64,000 bases of DNA from NCBI GenBank assembly GCA_036172665.1, contig JAYKNF010000017.1, positions 496,001-560,000 on the forward strand. The letters are read 5' to 3'. Each line of letters starts with the position of its first letter. Position 1 is the first letter of the stretch. This stretch comes from Prosopocoilus inquinatus (taxonomy: Eukaryota; Arthropoda; Insecta; Coleoptera; Lucanidae). Under the pieces are notes generated by a model, which did no database searches, was not told the DNA's origin, and saw only the letters and a program-made list of their open reading frames with translations. Shown one piece after another: positions 21,003-33,809 of the stretch. A program made the position numbers and the translations under genes.

Positions 21003-24000
21003 CGATAATGCGTGTTGTTTCGTTTAAAACTATTTCCAGCTCCTGCTGCGTCCGAAAACTTCGTATCTCACTTCAGATATTCTGGAGCACATCCAAACGT
21101 CAAATAACATGATAGACGAGTAAGGATCGATTAGATACAGCACAGGAACAACGCTAATGCGTGTTGTTTCGTTCAAAACTATTTCCAGCTTCTGCTGCGT
21201 CCGAGAACTTCGTATCTCACATCAAAGTTATTGGAGTAAATCGAAACGCCAAATAACATGATGGATGAGTAAGGATCGATTAGATACATCACAGGAACAA
21301 CGCTAATGCGTGTTGTTTCGTTCAAAACTATTTCCAGCTTCTGCTGCGTCCGAGAACTTCGTATCTCACATCAAAGTTATTGGAGTAAATCGAAACGCCA
21401 AATAACATGATGGATGAGTAAGGATCGATTAGATACATCACAGGACAACGCTAATGCGTGTTGTTTCGTTTAAAACTATTTCCAGCCCCTGCTGCGTCCG
21501 AAAACTTCGTATCTCACTTCAGAGTTACTGGAGCCCATCCAAACGTCAGATAACATGATAGATGAGTAAGGATCGATTAGGTACATCACAGGAACAACGC
21601 TAATGCGTGTTGTTTCGTTCAAAACTATTTCCAGCTTCTGCTGCGTCCGAAAATTTCGTGTCTCACATTAGAGTTACTGGAGTCCATCGAAACGTCAAAT
21701 AACATAGTAGCTAAGTAAGGATCGATTAGATACATCACAGGAACAACGCTAATACGTGTTGTTTCGTTTAAAACTATTTCCAGCTTCTGCTGCGTCCGAA
21801 AACTTCGTATCTCACTTCAGAGTTGCTGGAGCCCATCCAAACGTCAAATAACATGATAGATAAGTAAGGATCGATTAGATACATCACAGGAACAACGCTA
21901 ATGCGTGTTGTTTCATTTAAAACTATTTCCAGCTTCTACTGCGTCCGAGAACTTCGTATCTCACATCAGAGTTACTAGAGTCCATCGAAACGTCAAATAA
22001 CATGATAGATAAGTAAGGATCGATTAGATACATCACAGGAACAACGCTAGTACGTGTTGTTTCGTTTAAAACTATTTCCAGCTTCTGCTGCGTCCGAAAA
22101 CTTCGTATCTCACTTCAGAGCTACTTGAGCCCATCCAAAAGCCAAATAACATGATAGATGAGTAAGGCTCGATTAGATACATCACAGGAACAACGCTAAT
22201 GCGTGTTGTTTCATTTAAAACTATTTCCAGCTTCTGCTGCGTCCGAGAACTTCGTATCTCACATCAGGGATACTGGAGTCCATCCAAACGTCAAATAACA
22301 TGATAGACAAGTAAGGATTGATTAGATACAGCACAGGAACAACGCTAATGCGTGTTGTTTCGTTCAAAACTATTTCCAGCTCCTCCTGTGTCCGAAAACT
22401 TCGTTTCTCACATTAGAGTTACTGGAGTCCATCCAAACGTCAAATAACATGATAGATAAGTAAGGATCGATTAGATACATCACAGGAACAACGCTAATGC
22501 GTGTTGTTTCGTTTAAAACTATTTCCAGCTTCTGCTGCGTCCGAGAACTTCGTATCTCACATCAAAGTTATTGGAGTCCATCGAAACGCCAAATAACCTG
22601 ATGTATGAGTAAGGATCGATTAGATACATCACAGGAACAACGCTAATGCGTGTTGTTTCGTTCAAAACTATTTCCAGCTTCTGCTGCATCCGAGAACTTC
22701 GTATCTCACATCAAAGTTATTGGAGTAAATCGAAACGCCAAATAACATGATGGATGAGTAAGGATCGATTAGATACATCACAGGACAACGCTAATGCGTG
22801 TTGTTTCGTTTAAAACTATTTCCAGCTTCAGTTGCGTCCGAAAACTTCGTATCTCACTTCAGAGTTACTGGAGCCCATCCAAACGTCAGATAACATGATA
22901 GATGAGTAAGGATCGATTAGGTACATCACAGGAACAACGCTAATGCGTGTTGTTTCGTTCAAAACTATTTCCAGCTCCTCCTGTGTCCGAAAACTTCGTT
23001 TCTCACATTAGAGTTACTGGAGTCCATCCAAACTTCAAATAACATGATAGATGAGTAAGGATCGATTAGATACATCACAGGAACAACGCTAATGCGTGTT
23101 GTTTCGTTTAAAACTATTTCCAGCTTCTGCTGCGTCCGAGAACTTCGTATCTCACATCAAAGTTATTGGAGTCCATCGAAACGCCAAATAACCTGATGGA
23201 TGAGTAAGGATCGATTAGATACATCACAGGAATAACGCTAATGCGTGTTGTTTCGTTTAAAACTATTTCCAGCTTCTGCTGCGTCCGAAAATTTCGTGTC
23301 TCACATTAGAGTTACTGGAGTCCATCGAAACGTCAAATAACATGATAGATGAGTAAGGATCGATTAGATACATCACAGGAACAACGCTAATGCGTATTGT
23401 TTCGTTTAAAACTATTTCCAGCTCCTCCTGTGTCAGAAAACTTCGTATCTCACATTAGAGTTTCTGGAGTCCATCCAAACGTCAAATAACATGATAGATA
23501 AGTAAGGATCGATTAGATACAGGACAGGAACAACGCTAATGCGTGTTGTTTCGTTTAAAACTATTTCCAGCTTCAGTTGCGTCCGAAAACTTCGTATCTC
23601 ACTTCAGAGTTACTGGAGCTCATCCAAACGTCAAATAACATGATAGATGAGTAAGGATCGATTAGATACATCACAGGAACAACGCTAATGCGTGTTGTTT
23701 CGTTTAAAACTATTTCCAGCTTCTGCTGCGTCCGAGAACTTCGTATCTCACATCAGAGTTACTAGAGTCCATCGAAACGTCAAATAACATGATAGATGAG
23801 TAAGGATCGATTAGATACATCACAGGAAAAACGCTAATGCGTATTGTTTCGTTTAAAACTATTTCCAGCTCCTCCTGTGTCCGAAAACTTCGTATCTCAC
23901 ATTAGAGTTACTGGAGTCCATCCAAACGTCAAATAACATGATAGATGAGTAAGGATCGATTAGATACAGCACAGGAACAACGTTAATGCGTGTTGTTTCG

Positions 24001-24129
24001 TTTAAAACTATTTCCAGCTTCAGTTGCGTCCGAAAACTTCGTATATTACTTCAGAGTTACTGGAGCCCATCCAAACGTCAAATAACATGATGGATGAGTA
24101 AGGATCGATTAGGAACATCACAGGAACAA
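21003..24129. repeat. HOR unit 5, 21 monomers (3,127 bp)
   Basis: Order with starts: L 21003, M 21152, M 21301, N 21449, A 21598, P2 21747, S 21896, T 22045, U 22194, V 22343, E 22492, M2 22641, H/N 22789, V/D 22938, E 23087, F 23236, G 23385, H 23534, I 23683, J 23832, K 23981. The shortest complete unit of the main domain. It is unit 4 minus P A Q R A, a loss explained by pairing of the two A monomers. K reads aggaacatcac, a singleton. Confidence 0.87.
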
Positions 24130-27100
24130 CGATAATGCGTGTTGTTTCGTTTAAAACTATTTCCAGCTCCTGCTGCGTCCGAAAACTTCGTATCTCACTT
24201 CAGATATTCTGGAGCACATCCAAACGTCAAATAACATGATAGACGAGTAAGGATCGATTAGATACAGCACAGGAACAACGCTAATGCGTGTTGTTTCGTT
24301 CAAAACTATTTCCAGCTTCTGCTGCGTCCGAGAACTTCGTATCTCACATCAAAGTTATTGGAGTAAATCGAAACGCCAAATAACATGATGGATGAGTAAG
24401 GATCGATTAGATACATCACAGGAACAACGCTAATGCGTGTTGTTTCGTTCAAAACTATTTCCAGCTTCTGCTGCGTCCGAGAACTTCGTATCTCACATCA
24501 AAGTTATTGGAGTAAATCGAAACGCCAAATAACATGATGGATGAGTAAGGATCGATTAGATACATCACAGGACAACGCTAATGCGTGTTGTTTCGTTTAA
24601 AACTATTTCCAGCCCCTGCTGCGTGCGAAAACTTCGTATCTCACTTCAGAGTTACTGGAGCCCATCCAAACGTCAGATAACATGATAGATGAGTAAGGAT
24701 CGATTAGGTACATCACAGGAACAACGCTAATGCGTGTTGTTTCGTTCAAAACTATTTCCAGCTTCTGCTGCGTCCGAAAATTTCGTGTCTCACATTAGAG
24801 TTACTGGAGTCCATCGAAACGTCAAATAACATAGTAGCTAAGTAAGGATCGATTAGATACATCACAGGAACAACGCTAATACGTGTTGTTTCGTTTAAAA
24901 CTATTTCCAGCTTCTGCTGCGTCCGAAAACTTCGTATCTCACTTCAGAGTTGCTGGAGCCCATCCAAACGTCAAATAACATGATAGATAAGTAAGGATCG
25001 ATTAGATACATCACAGGAACAACGCTAATGCGTGTTGTTTCATTTAAAACTATTTCCAGCTTCTACTGCGTCCGAGAACTTCGTATCTCACATCAGAGTT
25101 ACTAGAGTCCATCGAAACGTCAAATAACATGATAGATAAGTAAGGATCGATTAGATACATCACAGGAACAACGCTAGTACGTGTTGTTTCGTTTAAAACT
25201 ATTTCCAGCTTCTGCTGCGTCCGAAAACTTCGTATCTCACTTCAGAGTTGCTGGAGCCCATCCAAACGTCAAATAACATGATAGATGAGTAAGGATCGAT
25301 TAGGTACATCACAGGAACAACGCTAATGCGTGTTGTTTCGTTCAAAACTATTTCCAGCTTCTGCTGCGTCCGAAAATTTCGTGTCTCATATTAGAGTTAC
25401 TGGAGTCCATCGAAACGTCAAATAACATAGTAGCTAAGTAAGGATCGATTAGATACATCACAGGAACAACGCTAGTACGTGTTGTTTCGTTTAAAACTAT
25501 TTCCAGCTTCTGCTGCGTCCGAGAACTTCGTATCTTACATCAGGGATACTGGAGTCCATCCAAACGTCAAATAACATGATAGATAAGTAAGGATCGATTA
25601 GATACAGCACAGGAACAACGCTAATACGTGTTGTTTCGTTTAAAACTATTTCCAGCCCCTGCTGCGTCCGAAAACTTCGTATCTCACTTCAGAGTTACTG
25701 GAGCCCATCCAAACGTCAAATAACATGATTGATGAGTAAGGATCGATTAGGTACATCACAGGAACAACGCTAATGCGTGTTGTTTCGTTCAAAACTATTT
25801 CCAGCTTCTGCTGCGTCCGAAAATTTCGTGTCTCACATTAGAGTTACTGGAGTCCATCGAAACGTCAAATAACATAGTAGCTAAGTAAGGATCGATTAGA
25901 TACATCACAGGAACAACGCTAATACGTGTTGTTTCGTTTAAAACTATTTCCAGCTTCTGCTGCGTCCGAAAACTTCGTATCTCACTTCAGAGTTGCTGGA
26001 GCCCATCCAAACGTCAAATAACATGATAGATAAGTAAGGATCGATTAGATACATCACAGGAACAACGCTAATGCGTGTTGTTTCATTTAAAACTATTTCC
26101 AGCTTCTACTGCGTCCGAGAACTTCGTATCTCACATCAGAGTTACTAGAGTCCATCGAAACGTCAAATAACATGATAGATAAGTAAGGATCGATTAGATA
26201 CATCACAGGAACAACGCTAGTACGTGTTGTTTCGTTTAAAACTATTTCCAGCTTCTGCTGCGTCCGAAAACTTCGTATCTCACTTCAGAGCTACTTGAGC
26301 CCATCCAAAAGCCAAATAACATGATAGATGAGTAAGGCTCGATTAGATACATCACAGGAACAACGCTAATGCGTGTTGTTTCATTTAAAACTATTTCCAG
26401 CTTCTGCTGCGTCCGAGAACTTCGTATCTCACATCAGGGATACTGGAGTCCATCCAAACGTCAAATAACATGATAGACAAGTAAGGATTGATTAGATACA
26501 GCACAGGAACAACGCTAATGCGTGTTGTTTCGTTCAAAACTATTTCCAGCTCCTCCTGTGTCCGAAAACTTCGTTTCTCACATTAGAGTTACTGGAGTCC
26601 ATCCAAACGTCAAATAACATGATAGATAAGTAAGGATCGATTAGATACATCACAGGAACAACGCTAATGCGTGTTGTTTCGTTTAAAACTATTTCCAGCT
26701 TCTGCTGCGTCCGAGAACTTCGTATCTCACATCAAAGTTATTGGAGTCCATCGAAACGCCAAATAACCTGATGGATGAGTAAGGATCGATTAGATACATC
26801 ACAGGAACAACGCTAATGCGTGTTGTTTCGTTCAAAACTATTTCCAGCTTCTGCTGCATCCGAGAACTTCGTATCTCACATCAAAGTTATTGGAGTAAAT
26901 CGAAACGCCAAATAACATGATGGATGAGTAAGGATCGATTAGATACATCACAGGACAACGCTAATGCGTGTTGTTTCGTTTAAAACTATTTCCAGCCCCT
27001 GCTGCGTCCGAAAACTTCGTATCTCACTTCAGAGTTACTGGAGCCCATCCAAACGTCAGATAACATGATAGATGAGTAAGGATCGATTAGGTACATCACA

Positions 27101-29044
27101 GGAACAACGCTAATGCGTGTTGTTTCGTTCAAAACTATTTCCAGCTTCTGCTGCGTCCGAAAATTTCGTGTCTCACATTAGAGTTACTGGAGTCCATCGA
27201 AACGTCAAATAACATAGTAGCTAAGTAAGGATCGATTAGATACATCACAGGAACAACGCTAATACGTGTTGTTTCGTTTAAAACTATTTCCAGCTTCTGC
27301 TGCGTCCGAAAACTTCGTATCTCACTTCAGAGTTGCTGGAGCCCATCCAAACGTCAAATAACATGATAGATGAGTAAGGATCGATTAGGTACATCACAGG
27401 AACAACGCTAATGCGTGTTGTTTCGTTCAAAACTATTTCCAGCTTCTGCTGCGTCCGAAAATTTCGTGTCTCACATTAGAGTTACTGGAGTCCATCGAAA
27501 CGTCAAATAACATAGTAGCTAAGTAAGGATCGATTAGATACATCACAGGAACAACGCTAATACGTGTTGTTTCGTTTAAAACTATTTCCAGCTCCTGCTG
27601 CGTCCGAAAACTTCGTATCTCACTTCAGAGTTTCTGGAGCCCATCCAAACGTCAGATAACATGATAGACGAGTAAGGATCGATTAGATACATCACAGGAA
27701 CAACGCTAATGCGTGTTGTTTCGTTTAAAACTATTTCCAGCTTCTGCTGCGTCCGAGAACTTCGTATCTCACATCAGGGATACTGGAGTCCATCCAAACG
27801 TCAAATAACATGATAGATAAGTAAGGATCGATTATATACAGCACAGGAACAACGCTAATACGTGTTGTTTCGTTCAAAACTATTTCCAGCTTCTGCTGCG
27901 TCCGAAAACTTTGTATCTCACATCAGAGTTACTGGAGTCCATCCAAACTTCAAATAACATGATAGATGAGTAAGGATCGATTAGATACATCACAGGAACA
28001 ACGCTAATGCGTGTTGTTTCGTTTAAAACTATTTCCAGCTTCTGCTGCGTCCGAGAACTTCGTATCTCACATCAAAGTTATTGGAGTCCATCGAAACGCC
28101 AAATAACCTGATGGATGAGTAAGGATCGATTAGATACATCACAGGAATAACGCTAATGCGTGTTGTTTCGTTTAAAACTATTTCCAGTTTCTGCTGCGTC
28201 CGAAAATTTCGTGTCTCACATTAGAGTTACTGGAGTCCATCGAAACGTCAAATAACATGATAGATGAGTAAGGATCGATTAGATACATCACAGGAACAAC
28301 GCTAATGCGTATTGTTTCGTTTAAAACTATTTCCAGCTCCTCCTGTGTCAGAAAACTTCGTATCTCACATTAGAGTTTCTGGAGTCCATCCAAACGTCAA
28401 ATAACATGATAGATAAGTAAGGATCGATTAGATACAGGACAGGAACAACGCTAATGCGTGTTGTTTCGTTTAAAACTATTTCCAGCTTCAGTTGCGTCCG
28501 AAAACTTCGTATCTCACTTCAGAGTTACTGGAGCTCATCCAAACGTCAAATAACATGATAGATGAGTAAGGATCGATTAGATACATCACAGGAACAACGC
28601 TAATGCGTGTTGTTTCGTTTAAAACTATTTCCAGCTTCTGCTGCGTCCGAGAACTTCGTATCTCACATCAGAGTTACTAGAGTCCATCGAAACGTCAAAT
28701 AACATGATAGATGAGTAAGGATCGATTAGATACATCACAGGAAAAACGCTAATGCGTATTGTTTCGTTTAAAACTATTTCCAGCTCCTCCTGTGTCCGAA
28801 AACTTCGTATCTCACATTAGAGTTACTGGAGTCCATCCAAACGTCAAATAACATGATAGATGAGTAAGGATCGATTAGATACAGCACAGGAACAACGTTA
28901 ATGCGTGTTGTTTCGTTTAAAACTATTTCCAGCTTCAGTTGCGTCCGAAAACTTCGTATATTACTTCAGAGTTACTGGAGCCCATCCAAACGTCAAATAA
29001 CATGATAGATGAGTAAGGATCGATTAGGTACATCACAGGAACAA
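24130..29044. repeat. HOR unit 6, 33 monomers (4,915 bp)
   Basis: Order with starts: L 24130, M 24279, M 24428, N 24576 (gctgcgtgcg), A 24725, P2 24874, S 25023, T/P 25172, A 25321, Q 25470, R 25619, A 25768, P2 25917, S 26066, T 26215, U 26364, V 26513, E 26662, M2 26811, N 26959, A 27108, P 27257, A 27406, B 27555, C 27704, D 27853, E 28002, F 28151, G 28300, H 28449, I 28598, J 28747, K 28896. From within T/P to its end it is a close copy of unit 3 at an offset of 11,765-11,766 bp. Confidence 0.87.
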
Positions 29045-32000
29045 CGATAATGCGTGTTGTTTCGTTTAAAACTATTTCCAGCTCCTGCTGCGTCCGAAAA
29101 CTTCGTATCTCACTTCAGATATTCTGGAGCACATCCAAACGTCAAATAACATGATAGACGAGTAAGGATCGATTAGATACAGCACAGGAACAACGCTAAT
29201 GCGTGTTGTTTCGTTCAAAACTATTTCCAGCTTCTGCTGCGTCCGAGAACTTCGTATCTCACATCAAAGTTATTGGAGTAAATCGAAACGCCAAATAACA
29301 TGATGGATGAGTAAGGATCGATTAGATACATCACAGGAACAACGCTAATGCGTGTTGTTTCGTTCAAAACTATTTCCAGCTTCTGCTGCGTCCGAGAACT
29401 TCGTATCTCACATCAAAGTTATTGGAGTAAATCGAAACGCCAAATAACATGATGGATGAGTAAGGATCGATTAGATACATCACAGGACAACGCTAATGCG
29501 TGTTGTTTAGTTTAAAACTATTTCCAGCCCCTGCTGCGTCCGAAAACTTCGTATCTCACTTCAGAGTTACTGGAGCCCATCCAAACGTCAGATAACATGA
29601 TAGATGAGTAAGGATCGATTAGGTACATCACAGGAACAACGCTAATGCGTGTTGTTTCGTTCAAAACTATTTCCAGCTTCTGCTGCGTCCGAAAATTTCG
29701 TGTCTCACATTAGAGTTACTGGAGTCCATCGAAACGTCAAATAACATAGTAGCTAAGTAAGGATCGATTAGATACATCACAGGAACAACGCTAATACGTG
29801 TTGTTTCGTTTAAAACTATTTCCAGCTTCTGCTGCGTCCGAAAACTTCGTATCTCACTTCAGAGTTGCTGGAGCCCATCCAAACGTCAAATAACATGATA
29901 GATGAGTAAGGATCGATTAGGTACATCACAGGAACAACGCTAATGCGTGTTGTTTCGTTCAAAACTATTTCCAGCTTCTGCTGCGTCCGAAAATTTCGTG
30001 TCTCACATTAGAGTTACTGGAGTCCATCGAAACGTCAAATAACATAGTAGCTAAGTAAGGATCGATTAGATACATCACAGGAACAACGCTAGTACGTGTT
30101 GTTTCGTTTAAAACTATTTCCAGCTTCTGCTGCGTCCGAGAACTTCGTATCTTACATCAGGGATACTGGAGTCCATCCAAACGTCAAATAACATGATAGA
30201 TAAGTAAGGATCGATTAGATACAGCACAGGAACAACGCTAATACGTGTTGTTTCGTTTAAAACTATTTCCAGCCCCTGCTGCGTCCGAAAACTTCGTATC
30301 TCACTTCAGAGTTACTGGAGCCCATCCAAACGTCAAATAACATGATAGATGAGTAAGGATCGATTAGGTACATCACAGGAACAACGCTAATGCGTGTTGT
30401 TTCGTTCAAAACTATTTCCAGCTTCTGCTGCGTCCGAAAATTTCGTGTCTCACATTAGAGTTACTGGAGTCCATCGAAACGTCAAATAACATAGTAGCTA
30501 AGTAAGGATCGATTAGATACATCACAGGAACAACGCTAATACGTGTTGTTTCGTTTAAAACTATTTCCAGCTTCTGCTGCGTCCGAGAACTTCGTATCTC
30601 ACTTCAGAGTTGCTGGAGCCCATCCAAACGTCAAATAACATGATAGATAAGTAAGGATCGATTAGATACATCACAGGAACAACGCTAATGCGTGTTGTTT
30701 CATTTAAAACTATTTCCAGCTTCTACTGCGTCCGAGAACTTCGTATCTCACATCAGAGTTACTAGAGTCCATCGAAACGTCAAATAACATGATAGATAAG
30801 TAAGGATCGATTAGATACATCACAGGAACAACGCTAGTACGTGTTGTTTCGTTTAAAACTATTTCCAGCTTCTGCTGCGTCCGAAAACTTCGTATCTCAC
30901 TTCAGAGCTACTTGAGCCCATCCAAAAGCCAAATAACATGATAGATGAGTAAGGCTCGATTAGATACATCACAGGAACAACGCTAATGCGTGTTGTTTCA
31001 TTTAAAACTATTTCCAGCTTCTGCTGCGTCCGAGAACTTCGTATCTCACATCAGGGATACTGGAGTCCATCCAAACGTCAAATAACATGATAGACAAGTA
31101 AGGATTGATTAGATACAGCACAGGAACAACGCTAATGCGTGTTGTTTCGTTCAAAACTATTTCCAGCTCCTCCTGTGTCCGAAAACTTCGTTTCTCACAT
31201 TAGAGTTACTGGAGTCCATCCAAACGTCAAATAACATGATAGATAAGTAAGGATCGATTAGATACATCACAGGAACAACGCTAATGCGTGTTGTTTCGTT
31301 TAAAACTATTTCCAGCTTCTGCTGCGTCCGAGAACTTCGTATCTCACATCAAAGTTATTGGAGTCCATCGAAACGCCAAATAACCTGATGTATGAGTAAG
31401 GATCGATTAGATACATCACAGGAACAACGCTAATGCGTGTTGTTTCGTTCAAAACTATTTCCAGCTTCTGCTGCATCCGAGAACTTCGTATCTCACATCA
31501 AAGTTATTGGAGTAAATCGAAACGCCAAATAACATGATGGATGAGTAAGGATCGATTAGATACATCACAGGACAACGCTAATGCGTGTTGTTTCGTTTAA
31601 AACTATTTCCAGCTTCAGTTGCGTCCGAAAACTTCGTATCTCACTTCAGAGTTACTGGAGCCCATCCAAACGTCAGATAACATGATAGATGAGTAAGGAT
31701 CGATTAGGTACATCACAGGAACAACGCTAATGCGTGTTGTTTCGTTCAAAACTATTTCCAGCTCCTCCTGTGTCCGAAAACTTCGTTTCTCACATTAGAG
31801 TTACTGGAGTCCATCCAAACTTCAAATAACATGATAGATGAGTAAGGATCGATTAGATACATCACAGGAACAACGCTAATGCGTGTTGTTTCGTTTAAAA
31901 CTATTTCCAGCTTCTGCTGCGTCCGAGAACTTCGTATCTCACATCAAAGTTATTGGAGTCCATCGAAACGCCAAATAACCTGATGGATGAGTAAGGATCG

Positions 32001-32703
32001 ATTAGATACATCACAGGAATAACGCTAATGCGTGTTGTTTCGTTTAAAACTATTTCCAGCTTCTGCTGCGTCCGAAAATTTCGTGTCTCACATTAGAGTT
32101 ACTGGAGTCCATCGAAACGTCAAATAACATGATAGATGAGTAAGGATCGATTAGATACATCACAGGAACAACGCTAATGCGTATTGTTTCGTTTAAAACT
32201 ATTTCCAGCTCCTCCTGTGTCAGAAAACTTCGTATCTCACATTAGAGTTTCTGGAGTCCATCCAAACGTCAAATAACATGATAGATAAGTAAGGATCGAT
32301 TAGATACAGGACAGGAACAACGCTAATGCGTGTTGTTTCGTTTAAAACTATTTCCAGCTTCAGTTGCGTCCGAAAACTTCGTATCTCACTTCAGAGTTAC
32401 TGGAGCTCATCCAAACGTCAAATAACATGATAGATGAGTAAGGATCGATTAGATACATCACAGGAACAACGCTAATGCGTGTTGTTTCGTTTAAAACTAT
32501 TTCCAGCTTCTGCTGCGTCCGAGAACTTCGTATCTCACATCAGAGTTACTAGAGTCCATCGAAACGTCAAATAACATGATAGATGAGTAAGGATCGATTA
32601 GATACATCACAGGAAAAACGCTAATGCGTATTGTTTCGTTTAAAACTATTTCCAGCTCCTCCTGTGTCCGAAAACTTCGTATCTCACATTAGAGTTACTG
32701 GAG
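25177..32703. repeat. Long duplicated block, right copy (offset 11,765 bp)
   Basis: Partner of 13411-20938. It lacks the 13771 insertion and the 15512 substitution (gattaaaac in the left copy, gtttaaaac here), so those two changes arose after the duplication or were corrected in this copy. It begins inside the T/P hybrid at 25172 and runs through unit 7 into the J monomer at 32619. Confidence 0.85.
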
Positions 32704-32916
32704 TCCATCCAAACGTCAAATAACATGATAGATGAGTAAGGATCGATTAGATACAGCACAGGAACAACGTTAATGCGTGTTGTTTCGTTTAAAACTATTT
32801 CCAGCTTCAGTTGCGTCCGAAAACTTCGTATATTACTTCAGAGTTACTGGAGCCCATCCAAACGTCAAATAACATGATGGATGAGTAAGGATCGATTAGG
32901 TACATCACAGGAACAA
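29045..32916. repeat. HOR unit 7, 26 monomers (3,872 bp)
   Basis: Order with starts: L 29045, M 29194, M 29343, N 29491, A 29640, P 29789, A 29938, Q 30087, R 30236, A 30385, P2 30534, S 30683, T 30832, U 30981, V 31130, E 31279, M2 31428, H/N 31576, V/D 31725, E 31874, F 32023, G 32172, H 32321, I 32470, J 32619, K 32768. It is unit 4 with separate J and K. Shared private markers (tttagtttaa, tgatgtatga) tie the two together. Confidence 0.87.
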
Positions 32917-33660
32917 CGATAATGCGTGTTGTTTCGTTTAAAACTATTTCCAGCTCCTGCTGCGTCCGAAAACTTCGTATCTCACTTCAGATATTCTGGA
33001 GCACATCCAAACGTCAAATAACATGATAGACGAGTAAGGATCGATTAGATACAGCACAGGAACAACGCTAATGCGTGTTGTTTCGTTCAAAACTATTTCC
33101 AGCTTCTGCTGCGTCCGAGAACTTCGTATCTCACATCAAAGTTATTGGAGTAAATCGAAACGCCAAATAACATGATGGATGAGTAAGGATCGATTAGATA
33201 CATCACAGGAACAACGCTAATGCGTGTTGTTTCGTTCAAAACTATTTCCAGCTTCTGCTGCGTCCGAGAACTTCGTATCTCACATCAAAGTTATTGGAGT
33301 AAATCGAAACGCCAAATAACATGATGGATGAGTAAGGATCGATTAGATACATCACAGGACAACGCTAATGCGTGTTGTTTCGTTTAAAACTATTTCCAGC
33401 CCCTGCTGCGTGCGAAAACTTCGTATCTCACTTCAGAGTTACTGGAGCCCATCCAAACGTCAGATAACATGATAGATGAGTAAGGATCGATTAGGTACAT
33501 CACAGGAACAACGCTAATGCGTGTTGTTTCGTTCAAAACTATTTCCAGCTTCTGCTGCGTCCGAAAATTTCGTGTCTCACATTAGAGTTACTGGAGTCCA
33601 TCGAAACGTCAAATAACATAGTAGCTAAGTAAGGATCGATTAGATACATCACAGGAACAA

Positions 33661-33809
33661 CGCTAATACGTGTTGTTTCGTTTAAAACTATTTCCAGCTT
33701 CTGCTGCGTCCGAAAACTTCGTATCTCACTTCAGAGCTACTTGAGCCCATCCAAAAGCCAAATAACATGATAGATGAGTAAGGCTCGATTAGATACATCA
33801 CAGGAACAA
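33661..33809 (+). repeat. P/T hybrid monomer
   Basis: The start is P (taatacg) and the body is T (cttcagagctacttgagccc, aaaagcc, aaggctcgatt). Other copies at 34703 and 41185. The reverse arrangement T/P (ctagtacg start, gagttgctggagccc body) is at 25172. P and T are identical between monomer base 5 and the agctac/agttgc difference, so the crossover cannot be placed more closely. Confidence 0.8.
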
